This document shows, piece by piece, positions 22,069 to 33,067 of a stretch of 64,000 bases of DNA. A program made the translations under genes and the position numbers. Numbering within the stretch: the stretch's first letter is position 1; every line of letters starts with the position of its first letter. The notes beneath the pieces are model-generated. The model ran no database searches and was not told the DNA's origin. It worked only from the letters and a program-made list of their open reading frames with translations. Origin of the DNA: Meghimatium bilineatum (taxonomy: Eukaryota; Mollusca; Gastropoda; Stylommatophora; Philomycidae); the NCBI GenBank assembly GCA_034231615.1, contig CM067298.1, positions 9,662,140 to 9,726,139 on the forward strand, given 5' to 3'.

Positions 22069-23346
22069 TCATTCATAATCAGACGAGTCAAATAGGTCGA
22101 TTACTGTTTTCGGCTGAACAAACAACAAACCTTCCTTTTTCCAATATTCCTCTTCTTGGCGTAACACATGATCCTCACATTTCACCCAGTAGTCTTTATG
22201 TATATTTGATAGAGCCTGATTTGTAAGTGTCTCAATATCACATAATTTGAAAGTTGTATTTGTAGATGCTACGTGTCCTTTAACTTTTGCCCAAATTAGC
22301 TCTATAGGATTTAAGTGTGCATGATATGGAGGTAGTCTCAAACATCTATGACCATGTTCTTCAATTAACTTGTCTATTTTAAATATCTTTGTTCGTTGTG
22401 TCTGTTTTACAAGGTTAAGCAATTCGGGTTTCAAGTACCTGTCGGTAACTGGTATGTGTTCTTTTATGAGCCACGTTTTGATTGCATCTTTTGTACTTGA
22501 TGATGTTGGGATTCTATCTTCTACGTTCACTACGTTATGGTATGAAGCATTGTCCATTATCAGACAAGAAGGTCTATCTAATATTGGAAGAATACTTTTT
22601 TCGATCCAGTCTTCGAATATGTGCCCATACATTTCGGAGTGGTAGTCTCTATTGTCAATGGATTTTGAAATGAAAATTAGATGAGCATTCTGCAACAACC
22701 CATTATGTCTGCTACCTGCATGTGCAACTATCAAACGTTGCCCTTTACTACTTGGTACTGATCTTTTAATACTTCCATCTGCTAACTGCCATTCCTTTTC
22801 ATTTGTATGATGAGCGTTGATCCAAGTTTCATCTAAATACACAATATCATAACCATTCTCGCGCATTCCCTTCACTTCACGTAAATACTTGCTTCTAAGA
22901 GCTACCAGATGTGGCTTTTCACAAATAATGTTTTTTCCACCAGCATACTTTCTAAAGGTGAAGCCTGCATTTCTTACAGTTTTCCATAATAAAGTTTTTG
23001 ATATTTCAATGTCGTTATTAGTTTTCAGCCAAATCTTCAACTTTCTAAGTGTCACTTCTTCGTTTTTATCAAACATTCTACATATTTCTCTTTTTACTAG
23101 GTCCTTATCGAAACTGTCTATCTTTTCTTTCCTTCCTTGCTTTCGTGAATTTGTTGGCAATAAATATCCGCTTGCTTCCACTATTCGATCAAATGAACGT
23201 TTACACAAACCTAAAATATGCATTGTTCTCTTCTCAGGATTTGATAAAGAACAATAAAGATGTCCCTTTTTACGCTCTCTGCAGAAGTATTGATAAATCT
23301 TTATAGCAATGTTATGCTCAGTAAAATATTTCGCTTTCAGATTCAT
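22069..23346 (-). CDS. IS630/Tc1/mariner transposase, Sailor-like
   Basis: An uninterrupted 425-codon frame encodes a DDE transposase that would cut and rejoin transposon ends in the nucleus. The first in-frame ATG is at 23346, preceded by an upstream stop. Residues 35-130 look like helix-turn-helix DNA binding. The catalytic triad is D172 (YLDETW), D265 (IMDNASYH) and E349 (PPYHAHLNPIELIW). The last two are separated by 83 residues, far more than the 34 of Tc1 or mariner and close to the DD82E spacing known for the Sailor group. The C-terminus is acidic (FDSSDYE). Terminal inverted repeats could not be recognised, so element borders are unknown. All catalytic residues are present, so activity is possible. 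Two dead relatives lie at 24.7-27.9 and 50.5 kb. Confidence 0.85.
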   Translation of the reverse strand: MNLKAKYFTEHNIAIKIYQYFCRERKKGHLYCSLSNPEKRTMHILGLCKRSFDRIVEASGYLLPTNSRKQGRKEKIDSFDKDLVKREICRMFDKNEEVTLRKLKIWLKTNNDIEISKTLLWKTVRNAGFTFRKYAGGKNIICEKPHLVALRSKYLREVKGMRENGYDIVYLDETWINAHHTNEKEWQLADGSIKRSVPSSKGQRLIVAHAGSRHNGLLQNAHLIFISKSIDNRDYHSEMYGHIFEDWIEKSILPILDRPSCLIMDNASYHNVVNVEDRIPTSSSTKDAIKTWLIKEHIPVTDRYLKPELLNLVKQTQRTKIFKIDKLIEEHGHRCLRLPPYHAHLNPIELIWAKVKGHVASTNTTFKLCDIETLTNQALSNIHKDYWVKCEDHVLRQEEEYWKKEGLLFVQPKTVIDLFDSSDYE

Positions 23347-23819
23347 TCTCACATAGACTTGCAGAAGGTAATATGCTTAGTGCCGCCTACTTTCTGTAAA
23401 TATTGAGACGTGCCTCTGACTTGTGACTTGAAATCGAGTAAATAGCCGTTTTTGATTTCACATAATTCTAAGTTCAGGAAAAATAATATTTGGTGCTAAA
23501 CGGGAATTTCCATATGTAACATTGCTTTATACAAATGTACAGTGGAAACAACTACTTTTAGAACGGTGCACATTCTACCGTGAGGGTCATGCCTTTATAT
23601 TTAATAATCAGCTGTGAGATGTAAGCATCTACATAATCCAGCGGTTGTTTATAATTTAGATTAACTTTTTTTTAATATAGGTTAAATAAGATATCTTTGA
23701 TACTGGATCACATTTCTTTGATAAAAAAATATTTCTATAGCGACATTATTATTCTAAACCTAACTTCAAATGATCAATCCAAATGAACAATACGTTTTTG
23801 ATAAAAATAATTTAACATC

Positions 23820-24190
23820 TCGGCAGACGAATCTGAACGGACTAACTTTTCTCTTTGTCGTCACCTATCTTTTCTCCCCTTGATCTTTCCAGTGGTTATT
23901 AAGTGTTCAAGCTATGTTTTTCTCAGCACATGCCCTACAAACGTTGCTGTCTGCCCCTAATGTTTGATATGATTGATCTTTTTACGCCAGCATCAATGAG
24001 AACCTTTGCATTAGTTTACTTAACTGTCCATGGTATTTTCATCTTCTCAGAAACCACATTTCTATAGCCTCTAATTCGCTGTGAATTGTTCTGTTTAGAG
24101 TCCATGCTTCACATCCATAAAAAAGAATTGGTTCGATATAACATCTCAGCACTCGAATTCGTGTCTGCATTGATAACCATTGATAGCGAC
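23820..24190 (-). pseudogene. LINE reverse transcriptase C-terminal fragment (P-like)
   Basis: Minus-strand frames contain IPWTVK, NAKVLIDAGVKRSI, IRGRQQRL and PLERSRGEK in the order seen in the P fragment at 48.4-48.8 kb. Several stops and shifts break it. It lies just upstream of the Sailor-like gene and is unrelated to it. Confidence 0.6.
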
Positions 24191-24678
24191 CATATTCGCA
24201 GTCAGTCTTATACAGAGCACGACCTTAGGAATTCATATTTTACAAACTGAAAGGTAGATTAGAAAATGCACAAAACGTTTTTTTTTTTTTTGCATAAGCT
24301 GAAAAAAATGGCACTCACATTTTACATTTTTTCGTAATAAAACACAATTGTGGATGCAAAGGCGTATCCCAATTTTATATAATACCAGGGAATGTGATAT
24401 AGTTATCATTACTTCCAGGGTGATTTTTATCACTAAAGCAATTTTTATCTTTGATGATCAAATAGTCTTATGTTTTTCTTGTGGCAGCGGTGTTGAAGAG
24501 GAATATGTATATTTGATCATTCCATACATAAAGGTGACTGCAAATAAATCTTTGTTAGAAGCAAAATAATGAAATGTCAGTTGATTTTGTTTATAAGTAC
24601 GTGATATTGTTAGATATTTGGTCGATGTGAGAACAACATATATTTTCAATAATGGATATCAACAGCACATCAAATATT

Positions 24679-24811
24679 TTATTCGGAATCCGAAGACTCG
24701 AAAAGATCGACTACTGCTAAAGGCTGGATACAATGCAAACCATCTCGTTGCCAATATGCCTCTTCCTCTTGAAGCACATGCTCTTCACATTTTCTCCAGT
24801 ACCCAATATCT
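24679..24811 (-). pseudogene. Sailor-like transposase 2, C-terminal part
   Basis: The minus strand encodes GYWRKCEEHVLQEEEAYW and ends ...DLFESSDSE. It aligns residue for residue with the C-terminus of the intact transposase at 22069-23346. Its frame continues at 27119 on the far side of a LINE insertion. Removing the insertion and one copy of the 8-bp duplication restores an aligned join (LAQI-DIGYW against LSNI-HKDYW). Confidence 0.8.
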
Positions 24812-25803
24812 GGATGAGCCCCTCTCAGTTTGGCTTCAGAAGGGGAGCAAGCTGTACAGACGCACTTTTCACACTGAGACACCTGAGTGAAAAAGCAATC
24901 GAATACAATCAAGATTTAAACACAGTATTTGTAGACCAGGAAAAGGCATTCGACAGAGTAGTAGAAACATTCTATGGGAAACCTTAGAAATGTATAACAT
25001 CAGAGGACAACTGTTAGATAACATAAAAGCGATATATCAAAAATGCCAAAGCTCAGCAAGAACAAGAGATTGAACCTTATGAAACAAGATCTGGAGTAAG
25101 ACAAGGATGCGTACTTTCACCCCTACTTTTCAACATATACATGGACAGAATAATAAAAGAAGCTCATATCAACAAAGAGGAAAACATTGCAAATAAACCT
25201 GATGAGGAACTTAATAATTAAATCAATGAACTATTATTTGCTGATGATCAAAGTTTAATATACAAAGATGAGGAAAATTTGCAAAAGCACATCAATGCAT
25301 TGTTGTTAGCATGTCAGAAGTACAACATGAAAATTAATGTACAAAAAACAGAAGTTATGAAAATTAGCAAGTCTTCAACGCCAATGAATATAACAATAGA
25401 TAACACTAAAGTAAAATAAGCCAAAGAATTTAAGTATCTAGGCAGCATTTTTTCCGAAGATGGAAGACTAGACAGAGAAATAGAAACAATGTGCCAGAAA
25501 GCAAACACAGTGACTTACCAACTTTCACCATTACTTCTTCATCCAAAGATCAAGATGGAAATTAAAAAAACAAATAATATCTACAATTTTTATACCAACA
25601 CTGTGCTACCAATGTCAAACATGGTCTTTAACAGCTTCGCAACAAAGAAAAATCGTCACATCTGAAATGAAGTGTCTAAGGAAAGCTACAATGGTTACCA
25701 AACTAGATAAAATAAGAAATGAAGAAATTAGGAAAAGAGTTGGTATAATATCATATATTGAACATATTGAGAGACAGCAAGTAAAATGGTTCGGTCACCT
25801 TAT

Positions 25804-26861
25804 CTCTTCTTCTTCTTCTTTCGTTCACTTGAAACATGTCTATATCTGTAATTCTGTCTCCTTAATAAAACTCACTGTCTTTTGTAGTTCATACAGTGTC
25901 CCATAGAGCTTTGATTCCAGTGTTGTTTCCTCTAGCCAATATGTCTGCCTCAGCGTTTCATGCTCAGAACACTCTTGAAGTATATGTTTGGCACTCTGTG
26001 CTGCCTGTCCACATGTACACATGGCCATGTTGCCAATCTTGAACTTTGTATACATGTGACTGCGGAGTCGGTTGTGTCCTGTTCTGAGACGTAGAATTAT
26101 AACTTGTTCTGATCTGTTCATAATGTGATAGTCATCTTGTGTTGGTGTTTGTGGCTTTCTTATTGACTTTATCATCTGCTTTTTTCTGATGGTAGGTGAT
26201 TGGTATATCTGGTTGGTCTTCGGCAGCACCTTCCTTAGCCAGTTGGTCTGCTTTTTCATTTCCTGGTATTCCACAGTGAGAGGGTATCCACTGCATGGTT
26301 ACCCTATACTGGTAAGACAATTCGCTAAGTAGTTTTTTTTTAAGTCTATTAGTTTTCCAGACTGGAGAGCTTGAAGCACTGACATTTCATCTGTCAGGAA
26401 TACCACAGGCTGTAGGCCAGAGTTGGAGTTCAGCAGTTTTTTAGCTGCCACACTAATTGCCTGGAAATAAACACTAACTGACCCATCTGTGTACACTCTG
26501 ACCCATATATCTTGTGGATATTCCTCATCCAGGAAACTGAGGGTGACTGTCATTCGCTGCACACTGTTCTTTTCGTCCTCGCTTAGTATTCCTTTCACGT
26601 GGGTCTGAATGTATATTGGCATTCCATGGCTTTCACTCCACTGGGATTGTTCTGGTACAGACCTTAAGGGGCTGTCAACTTCAGGTAGGTCTGTAAGTTG
26701 TCTACGGAGTCGTTTAGCTTGATGGATAAAGCTGCTCCTTATCAGTCGCCCCATTGCTAGATTTTGGAATCTTTCCTTCATTGGATGACGTGGCATACAC
26801 TGAAACTTTTCTGCTTGAATTAGTACTTTAGTGTCTCTGCGTTCGCCAAGTGTTTGCATTC
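25804..26861 (-). mobile_element. LINE family N, 5'-truncated copy nested in LINE Q
   Basis: A perfect 14-bp duplication TTCGGTCACCTTAT lies at 25790-25803 and 26862-26875. The insert matches the 3' quarter of the complete N element (RNase H and C-terminus) and carries its (GAA)n tail. One internal deletion removes the RNase H region between YTDGSV and ITVAAKK, including catalytic E1076 of the full copy. Elsewhere the two are nearly identical, indicating recent insertion. Confidence 0.9.
25840..26320 (-). pseudogene. RNase H C-terminal region of LINE N copy
   Basis: Two overlapping minus-strand frames carry SYQYRVTMQWIPSHCGIPGN and then a tail with MCTCGQAAQSAKHILQEC. They are offset by a one-base change near 26180. 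The Cys/His motif matches the complete element. No function is expected. Confidence 0.75.
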
Positions 26862-27118
26862 TTCGGTCACCTTATGAGAATGAAGCCACTACTAAATACC
26901 AATAAGAGCATATAATACAAGAATATTCGGGCGTAAAGCCAAAGGTAGACCAAGAAAACGGTGGATAGAAAACATTAAGATAACCTTGAACAAACATGGA
27001 CTAAATGCAACCTAGGCGACACATCTGGCCTTGAAACGACAGTTTAAGATACCACCCCTACGCTTAACGGCAAGTGTGAATGCGATCAACAATAATTCAC
27101 CTGGGGATAGACACTAGA

Positions 27119-27880
27119 CTCAATATCTATTTGTGCGAGCGTATCGCGTGTTATGTTTGTTACATCACAAAGTTTGAAAGTCTTGTTTTGTGTGACATGT
27201 TGAACTTTGCAGCCCACAAAATTTCAATGGGAATGAGATGTAAATGGTAAGTTGGTAGCAGAAGAGAAGTACGACTGAGCTCAGGGATGGTTTTGTCAAT
27301 TACAAAAGTCATCGTCTTCTTTGCCCGTCTTCCAAGTTCTAGCAACTCTGGTTTGAATTTATTGCTGCAAAAAGATAATATTTTTTTTTGCAAGCCGTGC
27401 ATGATTTCCTGATTTGTGCTTGATGAAGTGGGAATTTTGTCTTCATGCGCTACTATGTTATGATAGGCATTATTCCTAACAATACTTGATAGCCTATCCA
27501 GGGGTGGTAGAAGTGAGTTCACTAACCAATTCCTTAAAATTCCATTCATTTCGGTGTGGTAGTTTCTACCATATGCAAATTATACTTGGAAAATAAGTTC
27601 TGCTTCATTGACAAGACCACTGCCTGCATGCGTTACTGCCTGCATGACCTATTGCAATGCGTTTACCTTTGATGCTTGAAATTTCCCTACCAATTTACGT
27701 AGTGTTCCCACATCATTTATCATTTCCACAAGCATCTTACGTGCAATAACATCTTTGTTGAAATCGCCAGTTTTCCTTTTAGGACCTTGCTATGATTCAT
27801 GATTTACATATCCTGTTTTATCCAATGATTAAATGACATTTTGTTTAAACCGAGAACATACTGTGTTTTTTTCTTGTTAA
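27119..27880 (-). pseudogene. Sailor-like transposase 2, N-terminal and central part
   Basis: Minus-strand translation aligns with the intact transposase from its N-terminal domain (GPKRKTGDFNKD, TLRKL) to the last catalytic region (PIEILWA) and TFKLCD. About 95 residues between TLRKL and SSIKGKR are deleted, which removes the first catalytic Asp. The second catalytic Asp is replaced by Asn (VRNNAYHN). Frameshifts add to this. The copy is dead. Confidence 0.8.
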
Positions 27881-27911
27881 TCAATAGAAGGTGGTACTGC
27901 AAGTAGAACAT

Positions 27912-28540
27912 AATGGAAAATAATACTCACGTGAAAGACAGGTAATGAAGTCCTACTGAATGACGACTAAAACACTACACACTATCCCTAACGGATGCAA
28001 ATATGGTACATACAACAAAACAAAACACAGAATATAATTTACAAATGACAATACACAGGACAAAGTCGACGTTTCGGTCCAATATGCCTTTTTCAAGATA
28101 CGGACATAACATACAAACATAAAAAACCACAAGTAGAAATGAATGCGTATCCGAGTGAAATGTGGTAGTTAGATAGATACCGGAAGTATGCGAACAGGAA
28201 GTACACAAAGACGATAATACAGGTGGAACGAGAGGAACAAAACGATAACGTAACAAAGACAAATACGACCGAGAACTAAGCGAAAGAGTGGTCGGAATTG
28301 AGTCCAAATGGCTTGATGGTACCCAACTCGAAAATGAGACGATTTTCTAGGGCGTACCTAGATCTATCATCGGAGGTGCAGGATCTGATGGCAGTGACCT
28401 GAATGTCAAGGACACCACGGTGGCCATCGCCGTTGAAGTGCTTAGCCACAGGAGTGGGTGTGCTGTGTTTGATAGCATGCAAGTGGTTACAGAAGCGGTC
28501 GCTCAGTCTAAGTTCAGTCTCACCAACATATTGTTGGTGA
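27912..28540 (-). mobile_element. Penelope-like element, 5'-truncated 3' end
   Basis: The minus strand encodes the C-terminal GIY-YIG endonuclease, then an about 360-bp 3' UTR containing CCGAAACGTCGACTTTGT. The truncation point is near YVGETELRL. The last about 75 bp recur as a separate insertion at 50.89-50.97 kb, which fixes the 3' end near 27912. Confidence 0.75.
28276..28537 (-). pseudogene. GIY-YIG endonuclease domain of a Penelope-like element
   Basis: Visible motifs are YVGETELRLSDRFCNHL, VAKHFN, GH and ENRLIFELGT followed by GLN. This is the arrangement of the C-terminal GIY-YIG nuclease of Penelope-like retroelements, which nicks target DNA for priming. The GIY half of the motif and everything upstream are missing. 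Confidence 0.75.
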
Positions 28541-28559
28541 GGTCAGACTAAGGCCAGTC

Positions 28560-29405
28560 TGTTTTCTTGTTAGGATTTTGTATGCCATAATACTCGTATA
28601 AGCAGCCCCATCTAGCTTCTCTGCTAAAGTAACTGTACAACTGTGTAGTCAAGAATTGCGTAGTAGGGAATTTACACTTCAAATTTATAGAGTAATAAAA
28701 CTTCTAACTACAACAAGACATCACAATAAAAGCACATCGAATATTGGATACGCCTTTTAGTAAACAGAAATTTAGCTACTATTTTAAGATTAAACAATTA
28801 GGTCATCCGACAAAACAGAACAGCACCACTGACATTGAATGCTCTGATATTGTTTCTTCAATATGTATACCAAAATATTTCTATGATTTTCATTGGTGAC
28901 AATCTTGACAACACATCACAATGAACAATGAAAATCACGAAGATATTCATGCGAAACAAATTCACGAAATCTCTCAATAACAATGAAATATCTAAATAAA
29001 AATAATGACACATTTCGCACTCATGAAAATCGTGATTTCCTTATTACAGCGGTTCGACTGGTGCGCATGCAAAGAAAAAAACAGTTTCATTTCACAACAG
29101 TATAATGAAATCATTGATGACGTCTTATTTTATAGTGAGTTTAATTACAGTTCTTGGTTGTGACGTTACTTTGCGTCACAACCAACGAATAGTTGGAGAG
29201 GAAACAAACAAAAAACATTAAAAAAAAACAAAAAACAAAAACAAATAAGGCTTATATATGTGAATGTACTTCCCAGCAATATGCCATTTTAATGGCATTG
29301 TGCCAAAGGGCATGAGCCCATGGACTGCTGGATCATCAACCAACCAACCAACCAAACAACCAGCCAACCATATGTGAATGCATGTTTTAGAGCGATGCAT
29401 GTTAA
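28560..29405. other. No gene recognised
   Basis: AT-rich sequence. The segment at 28880-28990 (TTTTCATTGGTGACAA, CAATGAAAATCACGAA) resembles the dispersed repeat at 770-850. Nothing else stands out. Confidence 0.35.
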
Positions 29406-29410
29406 TATCT

Positions 29411-29600
29411 TTATGTGGGCGAATGTTTATGTTAATGCATGTATTTATATTTATGCTAGCAAATGTTTATGAGAATGCACGTATATATCATTATGTGGGC
29501 GCTTGTTTATGTTAATGCATGTATTTATATTTATGCTAGCAAATGTTTATGAGAATGCACGTATATATCATTATGTGGGCGCTTGTTTATGTTAATGTAT
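29411..29600. repeat. 80-bp tandem duplication
   Basis: About 2.3 copies of an 80-bp unit beginning TGTGGGCG at 29414, 29494 and 29574, almost identical to each other. The whole stretch is rich in TTTATG and ATGCAC. Confidence 0.9.
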
Positions 29601-29619
29601 GTACCTGCTTTTTGCGTGA

Positions 29620-30070
29620 TTATATGCACTTGTTCTTATGCACTTGTTATGGAGCGCATGACCGTGTGTTTAGAACTCCATTCTCATACCCTGAAGGTCC
29701 CGGGTTCTTCTGCGGTTTGGACAGGATTCCCCCTTTTGGAGGTACAATCAAAAACTTTCTTGTGCATGTCGTGGCGTCTGATATGGCGAAGAGACCTTTA
29801 TTTCCGCAGGGCATAGAAAGCATCCCCGCCCTCATTCACAGGAAAATATGCAGTAACGAAAGTTTTCGTTTTAGTTCTTATGTAAGGTCATGCTTGTGTA
29901 TGGATGCATTAACGCGCATGTGCATATTTGATTGGTTATCTTTCATACATCTGTGTATTTACTGGCGAAAAGACATATTTGTATGTGTATTTTTTGTTTA
30001 TATATGTATGTCTTTATGTATGTGTATATTTGCGAGTGTGTGTGTGCTGTGTGTTTGTATATGTGCGAAC

Positions 30071-30124
<54 letters not shown>

Positions 30125-31400
30125 TGTGTGTGTGTGTGTTCGTAATGAAACATACCAATTTCTATGTTTATAACCTGGTGTTCTTGTTTTTCGTTTGTAT
30201 TTGTTTCTTGGAAAAAAAAGTATTTATTTGAGTGTAACGTGGAAAAAGTTCTTGTTCCTTTGTTTATTTTTGTTACATTAGTTGTTCTAGTTGATAGTTA
30301 GTATGTGCTATAACTGTAGCAGTATTACTTAATGTAGTATGTATCACTTCTTTCTGGTCATGTTTATTTTCCGTACACAGTTCTTTACTGGAGTCAGGTC
30401 ATGGAGAGTCACTGTCGGCAGTATAGAAGACATAACTGGGGCCCGGTCGTGGCGCACGCATCACAAACATTAACTTCTAACATAATAGAGATTGCATATT
30501 GTCGTCAACGTTAGTTTTTGACAGGTAAAAAAACCACATACACAAAATCCTAAGCATTCAAAATAATAATAATTAAAAAACAGCAGACAATACAACAGTT
30601 TGTATAACGAGCAGACTTATAAAAACGGGCTCATGTGTTGAATATGAACACGTAAAAAGATGACACGTCGAAAATGATGCGTACACAGTTGAAACTTGCA
30701 TGTGTTTGCTTAACCGTGACAAGTGTCATAAATTCAAAATGGGGGATGATGGCTTCACCACTTTGTATTCCAATCCAGGTTATTTTGAAAGATTGAAAGA
30801 CAAGGAAAGACCCTGGCGCGAAAGCATACAAATGTCTCATTGAAACCAATAGAAGTACTGAGGTGAGTCGCAAACAGTGAAGTTAGATTTGTTCGAAATT
30901 AATGGAAGATGTCGCAGAATTTGGCTCAGACATTTATTTTTGATTCAGTGAAAATAATTCAGATAACCCAAAGCTAGGCACGATATTACTGATAAAGAAC
31001 CCACCAAAGGATTCATACTTTCAACGATTGTCTTTATAAAGAATTGATAACACTATAAAAATACTATAAAGAAGGGACTTTATTGTAGTCGTATTGTCCT
31101 GTATGTATTCCATCTTTTTGAACAGAGCAGCGTACTATGTGGAGTGAAAATATAGTGAACCTATAAGCAGTGGAGGATGTGCAAATGGCGGATGTGGCAA
31201 GTGCTACATCGGGGCTGCCTCCAGCAACACAAATCAAGTTCCTCTCAAGAATAAGCCTGCCATCCCATTACGAAATATGCAACTTTTTCTATATAACGAA
31301 ATATGCAACATTTGTTCTGTATTACGAAATATGCAACATTTCTTCTGTATAACGAAACATGCAACATTTGTTCTGTAACACATATTCGACGGTCTGTTTT
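29620..31400. other. No gene recognised; simple repeats and decayed sequence
   Basis: Contains a (TA)n stretch at 30071-30114 and short TG-rich runs. At 29680-29720 a GGTCCCGGGTTC motif resembles a tRNA B box without a matching A box. At 31265-31375 there is an ACGAAATATGCAACAT tandem repeat of about 29 bp in four copies. The 200-residue frame at 29543-30145 runs across these repeats and shows no domain. Confidence 0.4.
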
Positions 31401-31454
31401 TTTTTCTCTGTGTCTGTAATGAATGTCCATCTTTCACAGTCGAATGTCTATATA

Positions 31455-31733
31455 TGTCTGTATGACTACACGATATTACAGAATTCTGAACTAATCAACA
31501 GAGAAATAGGAAATGCAGAAATTCTAGTAGATGAAATAAAAGAGGCCATACGAACATTGAAAGGAGGGAAGTCACCTGGTGTAGACAACATTCCAGCAGA
31601 ATTGTTGAAATACGGGGGCATTAATGTGGTAAATATTATGACCAAAATATGCCAAAATATATGGAACACAAAACAATGGCGCACTGAGTGGACACAAACA
31701 CTAATATACCAATTCCCAAGAAAGGAAATTTGA
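31455..31733 (+). pseudogene. LINE R reverse transcriptase, N-terminal part before the frameshift
   Basis: The frame contains LKGGKSPGVDNIPAELLKYGG, the conserved block at the start of LINE reverse transcriptases, then WRTEWTQTLI. The expected next motif, PIPKKGNLKVC, is found one base out of frame. A single small indel therefore disables the ORF. Confidence 0.75.
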
Positions 31734-33034
31734 AAGTGTGTACAAATTACAGAACAATTAGCCTTATAACACACCCCAGTAAAGTGATGCTCAAAATACT
31801 ACTTAGAATAAAACACAAGTCGGAAGAAATAATTGCAGAAGAACAAGCTGGCTTCAGAGCAAACAGAAGCACTATTGAACAAATATTTAACATCCGAACA
31901 CTGATTGAAAAACATATTCAGCACCAACGTGATCTATACCACAACTTCATTGACTTTATAAAGGCCTTTGATCGTGTTTGGCATGATGGTCTTTGGCACA
32001 TACTGAGGAAATTTAATTTTGACACCACAGTTATAGACATTATTGAAGCTCTATACGAAAATGCAAATAATGCTGTCTTGTCACACAATACAATTGGAGA
32101 GTTCTTCAAAACAACTGTGGGAGTTCGACAGGGATGCATAATGTCCCCAGTACTTTTTAACATATACTTAGAGCACATCATACAAGAGACATTGCATGAC
32201 TACAACACGTCTATATCGATCGGAGGTCGCCCTATTTGCAACTTGCGTTTCGCTGATGATATTGATCTTATAGCTGGGTCAGAACAATCATTGCAAGAAT
32301 TAACATCAAAGTTAGAAAAAGTTACCAGCAAGTACGGAATGGAAATCAATTCAGATAAGAGCAAAATCTTGGTAAACAGCAGAGACACAGAAAACCAGAC
32401 TAATATCATGATGAATGGACATAAGCTTGAAGAGGTGAATACCTTCAAATACCTCGGATCCAGTATATGCAGCGATGGTAAATGCAAAGCAGAACTAAAA
32501 ATAAGGCTGGAGATGGCTTTAGCGTCCTTGTCAAAGCTAACTGTGATTTGGAAAAGCAACATCAGTGTTGGAGTGAAAATCAAACTGTATAGGTCGCTGG
32601 TGCTTTCCGTTGTGTTGTATGGTTGTGAGAGTTGGACACTCACTGCGGACATGGAGAGAAGATTACAGGCTTTCGAGTATAAATGCTACAGAAGAATTCT
32701 ACGAATTTCCTATAGGGAACATAAGACCAATGTGTACGTAAGAAATAAAGTAGAGATGTGTGCAGGTGTCCAAGAGCCATTGCTTTCAATAGTGAAACGA
32801 CGAAAACTAGCATGGTTCGGACATTTATGCAGGCACGATTCCTTGTCAAAAACAATACTGCAGGGAACTGTCGAGGGTGGAAGAAGCAAAGGAGGACAAA
32901 TACAGACATGGACAGACAACATCAAGGAATGGACAGGGCTAGATATTTCCACACTCATCCGCATCTCTGAGGATAGAATTCGCTGGAGGACTCTGTGTGC
33001 TGAAGCTTCCAATGTGGTACCCCTACGACCCTGA
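31688..33034 (+). CDS. LINE R reverse transcriptase, main open part
   Basis: A 448-codon open frame covers most of a non-LTR reverse transcriptase, which primes cDNA synthesis from nicked target DNA. Motifs in order are PIPKKGN (about residue 7), NYRTISL, AGFRANRST, FIDFIKAFDRVWH with the first catalytic Asp, GVRQGCIMSPVLFN, FADDIDL with the catalytic Asp pair, and FKYLGS. Then come a YGCESWT block, WFGHLCRHDS and a C-terminal VVPLRP. The fingers start in another frame upstream and the endonuclease is absent. The listed start is only the first codon after the shift, not a real initiation site. Such sequences are widespread in corals, molluscs and fish. Confidence 0.8.
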   Translation: MDTNTNIPIPKKGNLKVCTNYRTISLITHPSKVMLKILLRIKHKSEEIIAEEQAGFRANRSTIEQIFNIRTLIEKHIQHQRDLYHNFIDFIKAFDRVWHDGLWHILRKFNFDTTVIDIIEALYENANNAVLSHNTIGEFFKTTVGVRQGCIMSPVLFNIYLEHIIQETLHDYNTSISIGGRPICNLRFADDIDLIAGSEQSLQELTSKLEKVTSKYGMEINSDKSKILVNSRDTENQTNIMMNGHKLEEVNTFKYLGSSICSDGKCKAELKIRLEMALASLSKLTVIWKSNISVGVKIKLYRSLVLSVVLYGCESWTLTADMERRLQAFEYKCYRRILRISYREHKTNVYVRNKVEMCAGVQEPLLSIVKRRKLAWFGHLCRHDSLSKTILQGTVEGGRSKGGQIQTWTDNIKEWTGLDISTLIRISEDRIRWRTLCAEASNVVPLRP

Positions 33035-33067
33035 AGGGTTATGGGTTTTATAGATATAGATAGATAT

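Larger units (their letters stand above)
24812..27118 (+). mobile_element. LINE family Q, 5'-truncated, nested in a transposon
   Basis: An 8-bp direct repeat CAATATCT (24804-24811 and 27119-27126) brackets the element. It starts within the reverse transcriptase palm at QFGFRRG and shows AFDRV, GVRQGCVLSP, LLFADDQSLIYKD, FKYLGS and GRPRKRWIENIK motifs. Its 3' UTR ends near CACCTGGGGA, and the same end recurs at 51.85-51.96 kb. Stop codons and a later LINE N insertion (25804-26861) disrupt it. Endonuclease and N-terminal sequences are missing through truncation. Confidence 0.8.
31440..33060 (+). mobile_element. LINE family R, 5'-truncated copy
   Basis: The element starts in the region between endonuclease and reverse transcriptase and runs through the whole reverse transcriptase and C-terminus to a GATA-like tail near 33060. 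An inverted fragment of the same family follows at 33068-33220, and a short inverted piece with the same CATCTTTCACAG text precedes it at 31420-31440. One frameshift near 31710 separates two otherwise open parts. Related 3' fragments are at 7.4 and 50.7 kb. Confidence 0.8.

Noticed and set aside
29543-30145. 200-residue plus-strand ORF as a gene
   Set aside because: It is composed of the 80-bp tandem duplication, TG-rich runs and a (TA)n tract. The peptide is cysteine- and tyrosine-rich with no domain.
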